IMG/VR virus record: IMGVR_UViG_3300043540_000321
Span: 1 to 64,000 of that record
DNA length: 64,000 nucleotides
DNA from: a virus
Reading direction: 5' to 3' (one strand)
Shown here: in pieces, positions 8,515 to 17,116 of the stretch
How positions within the stretch are numbered: position 1 is the first letter of the stretch
Layout: each line of letters starts with the position of its first letter
Program-made: the position numbers and the translations under genes
Notes under the pieces: model-generated
Told to the model about the DNA's origin: nothing
The model's input: only the letters and a program-made list of their open reading frames with translations
Database searches by the model: none

Positions 8515-9384
8515 GTGTTATTTCGACTGCTTGCAGTAGCGATTATCTTATTCTCAGTAAAAGGTCAGTTGATGAAGGTGTTGGTTGGTCTGAGATCTCT
8601 CTCAGCCTCCGCACCTTCAGTTGTATCCATACCCGAAAAGCCGAAGGTGACAGACCCGCGCAAAGTCAGTGTTCAAGTCAGAGTTCAAACCATCACTGAA
8701 GACCGCGCAAGGTATAGTTTCGGGTCTGGAACTTTTATTAAACCCAATATTGTGCTGACCAACGCGCATGTGACCCAACCGTCAGGGGATGGTACGGTGT
8801 CCATCAATTTGGACAGCGATCCAACTGTTCCGCCCCTGGTTGGAAAAATTATTAAACAAGTGAAGTCGCCTGACCAGGAGGAAGGAACAGACCTGGCCCT
8901 GGTCCAGGTAGAAGGAAACCATCCTTACATAGATCTCTGCTCAGAGCTTCCACCTGTCGGTCTAGTGATGAAGATCCTGGGACATCCGAGAGGGTCAAGA
9001 GATGTTGTAGAGACCGCAGCGGTTGCGGCGATCGTCAAGCCCACTTTTCTGGAACTGAATCTGAAGCTCAAACGGTTTTATCCCGTCCAACCGGGCAATA
9101 GTGGAGGACCTCTGCTTCAGGGAGATTCAGATTCTGGTTACTGCCAGGCCGGAGTCGTCAGCCAAGTAGATACACGCCCAGGTTATCCTCGCCCCAATAT
9201 ACAGCGGGTGCGAGCGCAGTCCATCAAACAGATCAAGAAGTTTTTAGATACGTTTTACAGTCGCCCTTTTTCATGGCATGACAAAAAGGCGGCGGAGAAA
9301 GTTCTTAGACCTATAGAAGGACTTCCATCGGAGTTGGTATCAGTAGCCTGTTTGTTCGCATGGAATCAAAGGGATCGGGTGTAG
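8515..9384 (+). CDS. Secreted trypsin-fold serine protease
   Basis: 289 aa, GTG start 3 bp after the previous stop. A hydrophobic N-terminus (LLAVAIILFSV) looks like a signal peptide or anchor. The catalytic triad can be read: His85 in TNAHV, Asp126 in GTDLALV and Ser196 in PGNSGGP, the pattern of the S1C/HtrA-like group. No PDZ domain follows, and the chain ends about 90 residues after the Ser. HtrA-like proteases act in the periplasm on unfolded or specific proteins. Here it sits in an operon of membrane and exported proteins after the FtsK-like ATPase, so a role in maturing that envelope machine or in the host envelope is plausible. Confidence 0.88.
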   Translation: MLFRLLAVAIILFSVKGQLMKVLVGLRSLSASAPSVVSIPEKPKVTDPRKVSVQVRVQTITEDRARYSFGSGTFIKPNIVLTNAHVTQPSGDGTVSINLDSDPTVPPLVGKIIKQVKSPDQEEGTDLALVQVEGNHPYIDLCSELPPVGLVMKILGHPRGSRDVVETAAVAAIVKPTFLELNLKLKRFYPVQPGNSGGPLLQGDSDSGYCQAGVVSQVDTRPGYPRPNIQRVRAQSIKQIKKFLDTFYSRPFSWHDKKAAEKVLRPIEGLPSELVSVACLFAWNQRDRV

Positions 9385-9427
9385 TCAATGAAGCGCACCG
9401 TTAAGTGTTCACAAAAGGGAAACTAAG

Positions 9428-10105
9428 ATGTCGAATTTTACTGAAGAGAAAAAGCTTGCCACTACGCTCGAAGAGGCTCGCGAGTGTTGCCGTCGTCTCC
9501 TCTCACTGGGTAGCTTTTATCTGGCTGAGGACAAAGATTTTGACTGTGTTAGCTATCTAGAACCCGGCCGAGTCCAAGACCTAAGTGATGATGAACTGAG
9601 GAGAGTCTGGTTCTCGCCCAATGGATTCGATAAGACGATTGTCGGTCGCAGCAATTCTCGAGTTCTGGAAAAACTTTTCTGGAGCGACATTTACGATAAT
9701 CCTGTTTTGGGAACCTGCTTCCGAGTTTATTTTATGTCGCTTGGGATTATAGAGGTTCTCGAAAGTCTGGCCGATTATCCTCTCCTCGATGAGGATGTAT
9801 ATCATGAGGAGATGGCTGAAGCTCAAGAAGAACTCTGGAATGACTGGCTTAAAAGTGAAGTAGTCTCGGAGATTGAGGACTTTCTTAGAAAGGAGTATGG
9901 AGCGTCCTACGTCGAGGTCGACTATAGATGCGGTGATGAGGAGGAGTTCTTCAAACTATTCTGGGAAAAGCTGAACGAGACCGGTGGCGAGTGGGTTGAA
10001 GAGCAAGATGGACTGTCTTGTCGCGGCTATACTGAGGCAGCTAGAGCCTTCGCACTTAAAGAATTGATGCCGATAGGACTCTCGGTTTTCTTCGAAGGAC
10101 AGTAA
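9428..10105 (+). CDS. Acidic hypothetical protein
   Basis: 225 aa, strongly acidic (runs of Glu/Asp) with aromatic residues and no signal peptide or membrane helix, in contrast to all its neighbours. The ATG follows AAGGGAAACTAAG, a reasonable ribosome-binding site, after a 43-bp gap. Acidic cytoplasmic proteins of this size on mobile elements are sometimes DNA mimics or chaperones, but nothing specific can be seen. The next gene starts 2 bp after the stop. Family not recognised. Confidence 0.6.
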   Translation: MSNFTEEKKLATTLEEARECCRRLLSLGSFYLAEDKDFDCVSYLEPGRVQDLSDDELRRVWFSPNGFDKTIVGRSNSRVLEKLFWSDIYDNPVLGTCFRVYFMSLGIIEVLESLADYPLLDEDVYHEEMAEAQEELWNDWLKSEVVSEIEDFLRKEYGASYVEVDYRCGDEEEFFKLFWEKLNETGGEWVEEQDGLSCRGYTEAARAFALKELMPIGLSVFFEGQ

Positions 10106-10106
10106 G

Positions 10107-10724
10107 ATGTTGGGCATTCTATTCAGACTGGGGGCTGTGGGTATCATCCTTTTCCTCTGCTGGGGAACGATCCGATCCGCTCTGGCCCCCTTCTTTACGC
10201 AACCTGCAAATATCAGCTCAAAGATTATTGAGATCCGAAAGCGGTCCGAGCTGGCGACGGCATCTACGACCTCTCGCGTGACCGTGCAGGAAGAGCATCA
10301 GTCCACGAATACCGTGGCCAATGCTTTAGACTCCCTGGGTTTTCGCACCGGGCGGTCGCGTATCTCCCTGTCCGTTAACGTAACCGTAAAGGCGGGGGTC
10401 AATCTGGAAAAGGCAGAGGTTCAGGGGAACACGATCGTGCTGCCCTCTCCTCAGATCCTGGATGCGTTCGTCGACACCAAGACGATAAGTGTGGGTTGGG
10501 TCGAGAAAGGTGTGCTGGCGGATGAGACACATAAGCTGACTCTTCCGGCACAAAATGAGGCGCGTGCCCAGGGCATTGTCGATGCTTGCACCAACAATGT
10601 CTTAGGAAAGGCGGAAGAACAAGCTCTATCCACCGTCCGTAGACTCGTACCAGAAGCTGTTGTTAAAGTAGAGAAAGGTCAGAACAGTACTTGCAGAAAA
10701 GTCAATAGTTCTACCGAAGATTAA
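10107..10724 (+). CDS. DUF4230-family membrane-anchored protein
   Basis: 205 aa. One N-terminal helix (LGAVGIILFLCWGTI) is followed by an extracytoplasmic domain. The pattern fits DUF4230: a Thr/Val-rich strand (TTSRVTVQEEH), then VKAGVNLEKAEVQGN, the conserved LPSPQILDAFVD, and a C-terminal helix with spaced Ala residues. Known: DUF4230 proteins are widespread in bacteria, membrane-anchored, and of unknown biochemical role. Its start overlaps the previous gene's end closely (2-bp gap), so it belongs to the operon. Confidence 0.72.
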   Translation: MLGILFRLGAVGIILFLCWGTIRSALAPFFTQPANISSKIIEIRKRSELATASTTSRVTVQEEHQSTNTVANALDSLGFRTGRSRISLSVNVTVKAGVNLEKAEVQGNTIVLPSPQILDAFVDTKTISVGWVEKGVLADETHKLTLPAQNEARAQGIVDACTNNVLGKAEEQALSTVRRLVPEAVVKVEKGQNSTCRKVNSSTED

Positions 10725-10748
10725 CTCAGTAGCTAGTTTTTATTAAAA

Positions 10749-11231
10749 ATGATTCAGCTCGAATGGTTGCCGACCGGATGGCGGCAGACTCTTTTCCTCA
10801 CATCGATGCTCACTTTTGGACTGGGGATTACCCTGGTCCTCAACTGGAACCTGGGGTTTATCATCGCGGTCACCACGATTGGGATTCTCACCCACTCATT
10901 AATGACTCACCGGCAGCACCAGTTACTCCTAACGGAGTGTCAGCTCCTCCGCTCTGAGCTGGTGTATGTGCAGGAACAACGAGTGAACTCGAACGGGATA
11001 TTGGAGGAGTGGACAGAGAAAGCGATCGCAAAGGATAAACAGGGGCGAGTCACTTGTCAGTACTGTAACTCGAAGATGCCTTTGCTGGAGTCATATCCTT
11101 TTGATCCGCATCTACACCTCAAGACTAAGGGAATGCCCTGTCTAGTTCCGATCGCCCGGTCTTATTTTTGTCGAATAGACATGGTACCTCCCCACATATG
11201 GGAGCATCACATGGAGAAGAAAAAGGTCTGA
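10749..11231 (+). CDS. Two-TM protein with CxxC motif
   Basis: 160 aa. Two hydrophobic helices span about residues 14-50, followed by a helical stretch and a C-terminal domain with CQYC, plus Cys and His residues (HLHL, later C and C) that could bind zinc. It follows a TTTTTATTAAAAA sequence containing the genome's frequent octamer, and no clear ribosome-binding site is present. The downstream gene begins 3 bp after its stop. Family not recognised. The zinc-ribbon idea rests only on the CxxC and later Cys residues. Confidence 0.6.
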   Translation: MIQLEWLPTGWRQTLFLTSMLTFGLGITLVLNWNLGFIIAVTTIGILTHSLMTHRQHQLLLTECQLLRSELVYVQEQRVNSNGILEEWTEKAIAKDKQGRVTCQYCNSKMPLLESYPFDPHLHLKTKGMPCLVPIARSYFCRIDMVPPHIWEHHMEKKKV

Positions 11232-11233
11232 AG

Positions 11234-12010
11234 ATGGCGATCGCTCGGAGGGTCAGCCTCCTTCTAATACTCTTCGCAGTCATCTCCGGTGGAGGCGCGG
11301 CGGTTAATAAAAAAGGGAGTAGTAAACCACAACCTCAGTTTGACCTCGCTGCAGCGATCGCCTCTTATATAGATAGGACTTACAAACCGAAAGGTTATCA
11401 GCTCCCCAGAGGAGAGAACCAGTATACAGTGGTGTACGTTGCGGGTATGAATGCCGACGGCACCTTGAACAACAACGAGCCGAATAGGTACAACGATCGG
11501 AGAATTCTGCTAACATTTGCTCAGGGTAAACCTCAAATTGCCGGGAACTGGCAGGCGACAGTCAGCCCAGGCTCAGTCTATGAAAATCCTCGTCTCGCCT
11601 ATACCCAGTTCGGACTTTTCCCCCAAGCCTACCGAATAGGCATACATGGGATGGTGTGTCCTCATGAAGCCTTGGTTCAGGTCAAGCCAATTATTGTGGC
11701 TCGAGGTCCAAACCAGCAAGGTGAGTATACCAACACCCGGATCGGGAAGAGGCGCGACGAAGGGGTGTTCGCTATCAACCAGCATGGTCCCTGTAAGGAC
11801 TCCGACACGGTTGATGGTTCGTCGGAAGGATGCTTAGTCGCTCGAAGAATGTCGGAGCATCGACAATTTATGTCTATGTTAAAGACAGATATTCGATATA
11901 AGACCAGTCCGGTCGGCCCGCCCATTCACTCAGGTGACCCTCCGTATCGTACGTTCGCCTGGGATCTCATAATTATTAGCGGGCAGAAACTTTTGGAGTC
12001 CACGAAGTAG
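11234..12010 (+). CDS. Secreted protein with HG..SxGC motif (L,D-transpeptidase-like?)
   Basis: 258 aa counted from the ATG at 11234; a longer frame upstream overlaps the previous gene and is rejected. The N-terminus (RRVSLLLILFAVISGGGAA) is a convincing signal peptide. The C-terminal half has GVFAINQHG and, about 15 residues later, SSEGCLVARR. A His followed by Ser-x-Gly-Cys recalls the active site of YkuD-type L,D-transpeptidases and of some phage proteins that act on peptidoglycan, but the surrounding sequence is divergent. If the motif is real, this enzyme would edit the cell wall, which suits an operon for an envelope-spanning machine. Assignment to the family is uncertain. Confidence 0.6.
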   Translation: MAIARRVSLLLILFAVISGGGAAVNKKGSSKPQPQFDLAAAIASYIDRTYKPKGYQLPRGENQYTVVYVAGMNADGTLNNNEPNRYNDRRILLTFAQGKPQIAGNWQATVSPGSVYENPRLAYTQFGLFPQAYRIGIHGMVCPHEALVQVKPIIVARGPNQQGEYTNTRIGKRRDEGVFAINQHGPCKDSDTVDGSSEGCLVARRMSEHRQFMSMLKTDIRYKTSPVGPPIHSGDPPYRTFAWDLIIISGQKLLESTK

Positions 12011-12012
12011 CC

Positions 12013-12534
12013 ATGAAACTTTTTCTAACGATAATCTTAGTCGGGGGTATTGGAGCCGGAATTTATAAAGCGGCGACTCCTTCTTCTGCATCTACTAACC
12101 CCAGCCCAGCCTCAGTTACTCAGTCGAGTCCTGAGTCAACTGCTAACGAGGTCGTCATTCAAGGTGAGGAACCAAAAGTCGCAAGGGTTGAGTATCCATC
12201 GGGCGGGGAGAAGTCTGATAAAGCTCCTTGCCGTGACCTTGGAACCGGTGACACCGTGGTCATTATTGAGACGAGCACTCCTGACCGAGTAAAGTTGGCG
12301 GAGCAAGTTATCGCCGAGCACAACTTGAAAGGAACATACTGTGCCTCTCAAAGAACAGGGCGGACGGTATGGATGTCTGAGCAGGTTGAGGGTGCAACCT
12401 CAATGGATCGAGCTAAGAATTCTGTTCCGATATTCGACTACTTCCGGTCAGTTGGGCTTGTCTCGCCTGTTAACCTATCTAGGGGAGCCAATCAAGCAGA
12501 GCGCCCGACGAACTGGTCAGGAACCCAGCCCTAA
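12013..12534 (+). CDS. Secreted hypothetical protein
   Basis: 173 aa with an N-terminal hydrophobic segment (FLTIILVGGIGAGIY), a Ser/Pro/Thr-rich linker to about residue 50, and a small folded domain with two Cys residues that could pair across the envelope. It starts 2 bp after its upstream partner, is the last gene of the plus-strand operon, and is followed directly by the iscB element, which may have cut the operon off from further genes. Family not recognised. Confidence 0.58.
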   Translation: MKLFLTIILVGGIGAGIYKAATPSSASTNPSPASVTQSSPESTANEVVIQGEEPKVARVEYPSGGEKSDKAPCRDLGTGDTVVIIETSTPDRVKLAEQVIAEHNLKGTYCASQRTGRTVWMSEQVEGATSMDRAKNSVPIFDYFRSVGLVSPVNLSRGANQAERPTNWSGTQP

Positions 12535-12539
12535 AGGAC

Positions 12540-12770
12540 TGAGCTTGTAGACTCCCCGACGCTTAGGCGCGGGTACAAACCAAGCTATTCTGACCAGCCT
12601 AAGGCTTTCGAGGTCTACGTTTTTTGAGTCACGACACCCTGGAATGCGACGCTAGTTCCTTGCTCTGTCATCTGCAATTAAACAGTCTTAAGGTCACTGA
12701 GACAGTGTTGCAGGTCTAAAAAGCTCTTAAAACATTGGCGAAGCGAACATTACTTTTAGGAACCAACGCA
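12540..12770 (+). ncRNA. Putative omega RNA of the iscB element
   Basis: The ~230 bp without a gene upstream of iscB contain several hairpin-capable stretches, including CCCCGACGCTTAGGCGCGGG at about 12553 and a run around ACTGAGACAGTGTTGCAGG near 12696. Known: IscB nucleases use a structured guide RNA (omega RNA) of about 200-300 nt encoded just upstream of their gene, with the guide at its 5' end. Position and length fit. If so, the guide would be read from the sequence near 12520-12545 at the element's left end. I have not folded it. Confidence 0.45.
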
Positions 12771-12773
12771 ACC

Positions 12774-14055
12774 ATGTTGAAACCCAATTTTGTTTTCGTG
12801 CTAGACACCAATCACAAACCGCTCACACCTTGCAAGCCTTCAATGGCGCGTAAGTTGCTGAAGGCTGGAAAAGCGGCGGTGTTTAGACGATTCCTGTTCA
12901 CCATCATCCTTAAAAAGGAGGTAGACGCTACGCCAGAACCGATTGAACTCAAATTAGATCCCGGTTCCAAAGTTACGGGAATCGCTCTCAAGCAAGGCAG
13001 TAAAGTTTTTTTTGGTGCAGAACTCACCCATCGCGGTCAAGCCATCAAAGCGAGTCTAGAATCACGCCGCTCATTGCGACGAGGTAGACGCGCTAGACAG
13101 ACTCGCTATCGTCAAGCCCGGTTTCTCAATCGGACTCGTCCTAAAGGTTGGTTAGCGCCTAGCCTTCAACATCGAGTCGAAACAACCCTAACTTGGGTGA
13201 ACAAATTCATCAAACTTGCACCCATCGGTTCCATCGTTCAAGAATTGGTACGCTTTGATTTACAGCAGGTTGAGAACCCTTGAAATCTCAGGGATTGAAT
13301 ATCAGCAAGGTGAACTCGCGGGGTATGAGGTCAGAGAATATCTGCTCAACAAGTGGGATAGAAAATGCGCTTACTGCGGTGCTGAAAACATTCCGCTTCA
13401 AGTGGAGCATATTCACCCAAAAGTCAAAGGTGGCTCTAACCGCATCTCTAATCTGTGTCTGGCTTGTGATGACTGCAATCAGAAAAAAGGCACTCAGGAC
13501 ATCAAAGCTTTTCTAGCCAAAAAGCCTGATCTTTTGAAACAGATTTTGAGTCAAGCAAAACGCCCTCTCAAAGATGCAGCGGCGGTCAATTCAACCCGAT
13601 GGGCATTGTTCAATCGACTGAAAGAAACAGGTCTACCTGTCAGTACGGGGTCAGGAGGTCTAACCAAGTTCAATCGGACTCGTCTAGAACTGCCTAAAAC
13701 TCACTGGCTAGATGCGGCTTGTGTCGGTCAAGTTAACAAGTTGGAAGTGTTGACTAATCAACCGTTACTGATTAAAGCAACGGGTCACGGGTCGCGTCAA
13801 AGGTGCCGCACTGACAAGTTTGACTTTCCCAGTCGATACGTGCCCCGATTCAAGTTTGTTCAAGGCTTTCAGACAGGCGACATTGTGAAAGCTATTGTCA
13901 CATCTGGCAAGAAAGTTGGTGAATATGTCGGACGGGTTGCGGTTCGTTCTAGCGGCTCGTTCAACATTTCCGACAAGTCGGGATTGGTTCAAGGCATCAG
14001 CTACAAATACTGCAAATCTATTCACAAAAAGGGCGGTTACTCGTATGGCTTTTGA
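12774..14055 (+). pseudogene. iscB: iscB, RNA-guided HNH/RuvC nuclease, broken by one frameshift
   Basis: The reading frame from the ATG at 12774 gives the N-terminal PLMP-like domain, RuvC-I (KLDPGSKVTGIAL), the Arg-rich bridge helix (SRRSLRRGRRARQ) and RuvC-II (VQELVRFD). It stops at TGA 13281-13283. One base over, the frame continues as EISGIEYQQ, the HNH domain (CAYC..VEHIHP..CNQKKG), RuvC-III (HWLDAACVG) and a complete C-terminus to 14055. Removing one T at 13280/13281 restores a full IscB of about 427 aa with all catalytic residues. IscB is the ancestor-type relative of Cas9. Either this copy is dead or the frame is a sequencing or assembly error; programmed frameshifting is less likely. 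The 3' end overlaps the next gene by 11 bp. No tnpA is adjacent. Confidence 0.88.
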
Positions 14056-14800
14056 TGTAAGTGAGTACGAGCTCGCTCTCGAAAACCTGAAGACTGTTCG
14101 AAAAACAGTCGATGTATTAGTCCAAAGTTGTATTCTGAATAGTATTGCCGACCCTCGCTATACAGGCGTCAGAGAAGTCATTGATCAAATCCTGGCGACC
14201 GTTGTATGGCCTGGAGAACTCCAGCCCAAGATGTGTGTTGGGCTGCATCACTGGTTGATACAGAGAGACCCTGAGATTGCGGCACAATTCGCTAGATTAG
14301 GACAGCTATTAGAGCAATATGAAAACCAGATTAGGACTGTCGAGCTGCCGACTCCATCAGAACGATTGACTTCCCTGGTGCGAGAAAAGTTACAAGCAGA
14401 AATCGCCGTCCGCCAGACCGTAAGAAACTCTTTGGGATTTTTTAACTTTATGTCATCAACAGATGAGAAAGCTCTTGAGCTATTAGATGCTGCCCGTGAG
14501 GTTATCAACGCTCAGTTGAGGATTTGGATTCTGGCTTCTATGGCAGACTCCAGGTATGACGGAGTGGGGCAAATATTAGAGGAAGTCTTAGCGACTATTA
14601 GGTTCCCAGGAGAGGTCCATCCGACGATGTGCGAACGCCTCTACGCCTACTTTCATCAATATGGAATGTACGAGGACGCTAGGAAGGCACACGAGATGGG
14701 GTCCCGCCTGAAGGAAGTTGAGGATGCTGTGACACAGTCCTTTCTTGCTCGACAACAACAAGAAAGACAGAACAGGAAAAAGATATTGGGGATTTTCTAA
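14045..14800 (+). CDS. Hypothetical protein with an internal domain duplication
   Basis: 251 aa from the ATG at 14045, which lies inside the iscB 3' end. Two related domains are visible. Residues ~15-100 contain ADPRYTGVREVIDQILATVV and WPGELQPKMC, and residues ~150-240 contain ADSRYDGVGQILEEVLATI and FPGEVHPTMC. The units are helical, about 90 residues each, and joined by a charged linker. The C-terminus is Gln/Arg-rich. The function is unknown; such repeats usually make protein-protein contacts. It is the first of a short series of cytoplasmic genes, and the next gene overlaps its stop by 1 bp (ATGA). Confidence 0.65.
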   Translation: MAFDVSEYELALENLKTVRKTVDVLVQSCILNSIADPRYTGVREVIDQILATVVWPGELQPKMCVGLHHWLIQRDPEIAAQFARLGQLLEQYENQIRTVELPTPSERLTSLVREKLQAEIAVRQTVRNSLGFFNFMSSTDEKALELLDAAREVINAQLRIWILASMADSRYDGVGQILEEVLATIRFPGEVHPTMCERLYAYFHQYGMYEDARKAHEMGSRLKEVEDAVTQSFLARQQQERQNRKKILGIF

Positions 14801-15357
14801 TGAGTCAGGGTGTTTTCTACTATCAGGACGGGATACTGTTCATCCAAGCGGATAAGCAGGAGTTAGATGATATCCAACTAATCCTGCCTGACGAAGAGCA
14901 GATGTTCACTCGGTTCCACGAGCGGGATACTAAGCCCCTGAAAAGGATTTTCGATCGAGCGCTAGAGCAGTATGTAACTTGTACTGGACAGGAGAAGGAT
15001 GCCAATCCTCTGTGGTTAAAGATTCTCGATCAGGTCAGTCCAAAAGCGGGATTCGTCTTCTGGAATACCGCTCACTATAAGATGAGCGACTACCTCCAGC
15101 GAGCACTGTTTCCGATGCCAACCGAAGTGCTGACCGCTGTTCTCTTTGTGAACTCCAGTCCACAGACCCGAGTCACATTCGAGAGGCAGGAACTCTATTT
15201 GACGGGTGAAGAAGGCTGGCTGGTCGTGGCCCCGACTGGACTAACCCACTATCAGAAGTGGACCTTAGATCAGAAGGAGTCGAAAGCGATCGCCACCTTC
15301 TATCACTCCGATACCATTCCATCTCTATTGGTAGATGATTTATGGACTCGCTCCTAA
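14800..15357 (+). CDS. Hypothetical protein
   Basis: 185 aa, translationally coupled to the gene before (ATGA overlap) and overlapping the gene after by 16 bp. It is mixed alpha/beta with several Trp residues, no signal peptide and no membrane segment. I recognise no family. The tight coupling suggests that its product works with the duplicated-domain protein upstream and the AP2-like protein downstream. Confidence 0.58.
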   Translation: MSQGVFYYQDGILFIQADKQELDDIQLILPDEEQMFTRFHERDTKPLKRIFDRALEQYVTCTGQEKDANPLWLKILDQVSPKAGFVFWNTAHYKMSDYLQRALFPMPTEVLTAVLFVNSSPQTRVTFERQELYLTGEEGWLVVAPTGLTHYQKWTLDQKESKAIATFYHSDTIPSLLVDDLWTRS

Positions 15358-15935
15358 AAGCCATTGCTTTGCATAGGGCAAAAGTTATTGAAAGAGAGGC
15401 TGCCGCAGAGAGGGCGTTTGACCTTCTGCGGCAGTTTTGTACGAGTATAGGAGTTCCAACGGACGACAAAACGTTGGAACTCGTTCTTAAAGTTCTGGAG
15501 GCGACTGCCGTCAAAGACATTCCTGTCCTGGCACCCTCCACTGAAACTGTTGAAGTTGAGTACGAGTCTGTCTCAGAACCAGACCCTCTGCCTGGGGTTT
15601 ACCATCGGGCAGACCGGAATACCTGGTCGGTCCGACCTCGCATCGGTAAGAAGCGCGTCCACCTGGCGACCTATCACTCGGTCGAGGAGGCGAATGCCGC
15701 AATGGAGGGATTCTTGATGGCGTATGATTACGCGGCTGAGATCTATGCAGAGACTCAAGAATCTCAACCAAACCCAACGCCAGACCCAACGCCTGTACCA
15801 GCATCTTCAAAAAAGGATAGCTCTCGTAGTAAGAGCAAACCAACCAGCACGCCCACTCTTGACCCCCATACGGGCAAGTGGATGCTGGGTGGTAAAGCGT
15901 ACGATAGCTACCCACTTAACGGGAAGAAAAGTTGA
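15342..15935 (+). CDS. Protein with AP2-like DNA-binding domain
   Basis: 197 aa. An N-terminal helical part (~1-55) and an acidic linker are followed at about 85-130 by GVYHRADRNTWSVRPRIG and a second strand KRVHLATYHSVEEANAA with the closing helix. This is the three-strand-plus-helix pattern of AP2-like domains found in phage HNH endonucleases and integrases. No HNH or integrase motif is attached here. The Ser/Lys/Pro-rich tail ends with a small Gly/Trp motif (GKWMLGGKAYD). It probably binds DNA, and since the genes around it are small regulators, a regulatory role is inferred. Confidence 0.68.
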   Translation: MDSLLKAIALHRAKVIEREAAAERAFDLLRQFCTSIGVPTDDKTLELVLKVLEATAVKDIPVLAPSTETVEVEYESVSEPDPLPGVYHRADRNTWSVRPRIGKKRVHLATYHSVEEANAAMEGFLMAYDYAAEIYAETQESQPNPTPDPTPVPASSKKDSSRSKSKPTSTPTLDPHTGKWMLGGKAYDSYPLNGKKS

Positions 15936-15995
15936 CGATCGGGCGCGAAATTAATAAACTTTTTAATAAATCACGACCCGGTTCTGGAGCTAAAG

Positions 15996-16910
15996 ATGAC
16001 CGCTAAAAAGCCATTTATACGATCTGTTAGCGTGGACGAGCCTGTCTGGAGACAATTCGAGGCTCTGTGCAATTCTAGTGGAAAGAGTCGAGCCACAAAT
16101 TTATTAATTTATCTCGTCACATTAGGCTACATCGATATTCAAGAGGGAGGGTCTCGCCTCCAGATCCCAGGGATTGTTGATGTGTTCTACAACGAGGCGA
16201 AGCAAGTCGTTGCAGAGGAGAGCACTTCGGGTGAGTTCGGAGAAACCCAGTCTCAGAGACTACTTCAGCTTATGGAGCAGAACAGAGACCTCTGCGAGGA
16301 ACTTAAAGAGGCTCAAAAACGCATCGAAGAGCTGAATAATCTGCTCTTTGAGTCCGATACGAACTCAAGTTTCCAGGCTGAGACCGAACCCGAAAATGTC
16401 GAACCGTTCAAACAGACTGAACTTTTAGAAACACCGACCGAACGTGCGGATATAGATCCAGAACTCGGTGCCAGCGGTCATGCCGTCATAGCCCAACAAG
16501 CTCGTCTAATTGATGGGTTAAAGAGAGTGATCCTCGCTCAGCAACAACAGCTCGCTGAGGCAAGAGCTCATCGAGTGGAAGTTGCGACTAATGGGCACCG
16601 TCATCCCGAAACAGTGGATGCTTCTACTCCTTCTACTCCTTCTACTAACGAGCCTGAGACATGGGAGCCTGCCGAAGGATTCTCTCTACCTCTACAGCTT
16701 GAAGGAGAGCGTCCTGTTATTCCAGCAAGTGAGGAGTTCATGATTGTTCAGAACCTGGCACAGCTATTGGACCAAATGCCTAATGGAGAAGCGTTTGAAT
16801 CACTCATCCAGCAAGCATTCACCGAGGCTGTTAATGAAGATCCAGTTACGGTCAGCCTTAACCCCCCTCTAGCTGAAGTCAGGGAGCTGGCGACGCCACT
16901 TACGGTTTGA
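15996..16910 (+). CDS. Ribbon-helix-like/coiled-coil protein
   Basis: 304 aa. Residues ~5-50 (RSVSVDEPVWRQFEALCNSS, then a second helix) resemble a ribbon-helix-helix DNA-binding unit. The middle (~85-115 and ~170-200) is coiled-coil, separated by acidic and Ser/Thr-rich linkers that include a 9-bp DNA repeat (CTTCTACTC, about 16620-16647). The C-terminus is helical. The 60-bp gap upstream contains two TTAATAAA copies 4 bp apart at 15951 and 15963 but no clear promoter. It overlaps the next small gene by 4 bp. A DNA-binding or architectural role is inferred. Confidence 0.6.
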   Translation: MTAKKPFIRSVSVDEPVWRQFEALCNSSGKSRATNLLIYLVTLGYIDIQEGGSRLQIPGIVDVFYNEAKQVVAEESTSGEFGETQSQRLLQLMEQNRDLCEELKEAQKRIEELNNLLFESDTNSSFQAETEPENVEPFKQTELLETPTERADIDPELGASGHAVIAQQARLIDGLKRVILAQQQQLAEARAHRVEVATNGHRHPETVDASTPSTPSTNEPETWEPAEGFSLPLQLEGERPVIPASEEFMIVQNLAQLLDQMPNGEAFESLIQQAFTEAVNEDPVTVSLNPPLAEVRELATPLTV

Positions 16911-17116
16911 CCATGAAGAACTACGAAGAAAGACCTAAGGTATTCACTGTCTTTATTCGAGAGGTTGTCATCACCAAGGTGAGAGTGGGTGCCACGTCTC
17001 AGGAGGAAGCCCTTGAGTTAGCCGAGAGGGGTGTGGGACAGCGATCGCCCACTCCAGACTTCACTTACCTCGAGCATCCAATCTATTGGAGAGTGATAGA
17101 GGAAGCTGATATCTAG
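16907..17116 (+). CDS. Small hypothetical protein
   Basis: 69 aa, with a 4-bp ATGA overlap with its upstream gene and a stop that overlaps the stop of the convergent tail-fibre gene. Two beta strands (VFTVFIREVVITKVRVG) and a helix rich in Glu and Ala form a compact fold. This is a common shape for small cyanobacterial proteins that bind partners, but no family is recognised. Confidence 0.55.
   Translation: MTMKNYEERPKVFTVFIREVVITKVRVGATSQEEALELAERGVGQRSPTPDFTYLEHPIYWRVIEEADI

Noticed and set aside
4205-12534. Calling the membrane operon a Type IV conjugation system
   Set aside because: No relaxase, VirB4, pilin or mating-pair genes are visible; only the FtsK/HerA ATPase and membrane proteins support it.
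12774-14055. Programmed frameshifting in iscB
   Set aside because: The site (AACCCTTGAA) is not a known slippery heptamer and the frameshift falls between domains; a sequencing error or mutation is simpler.
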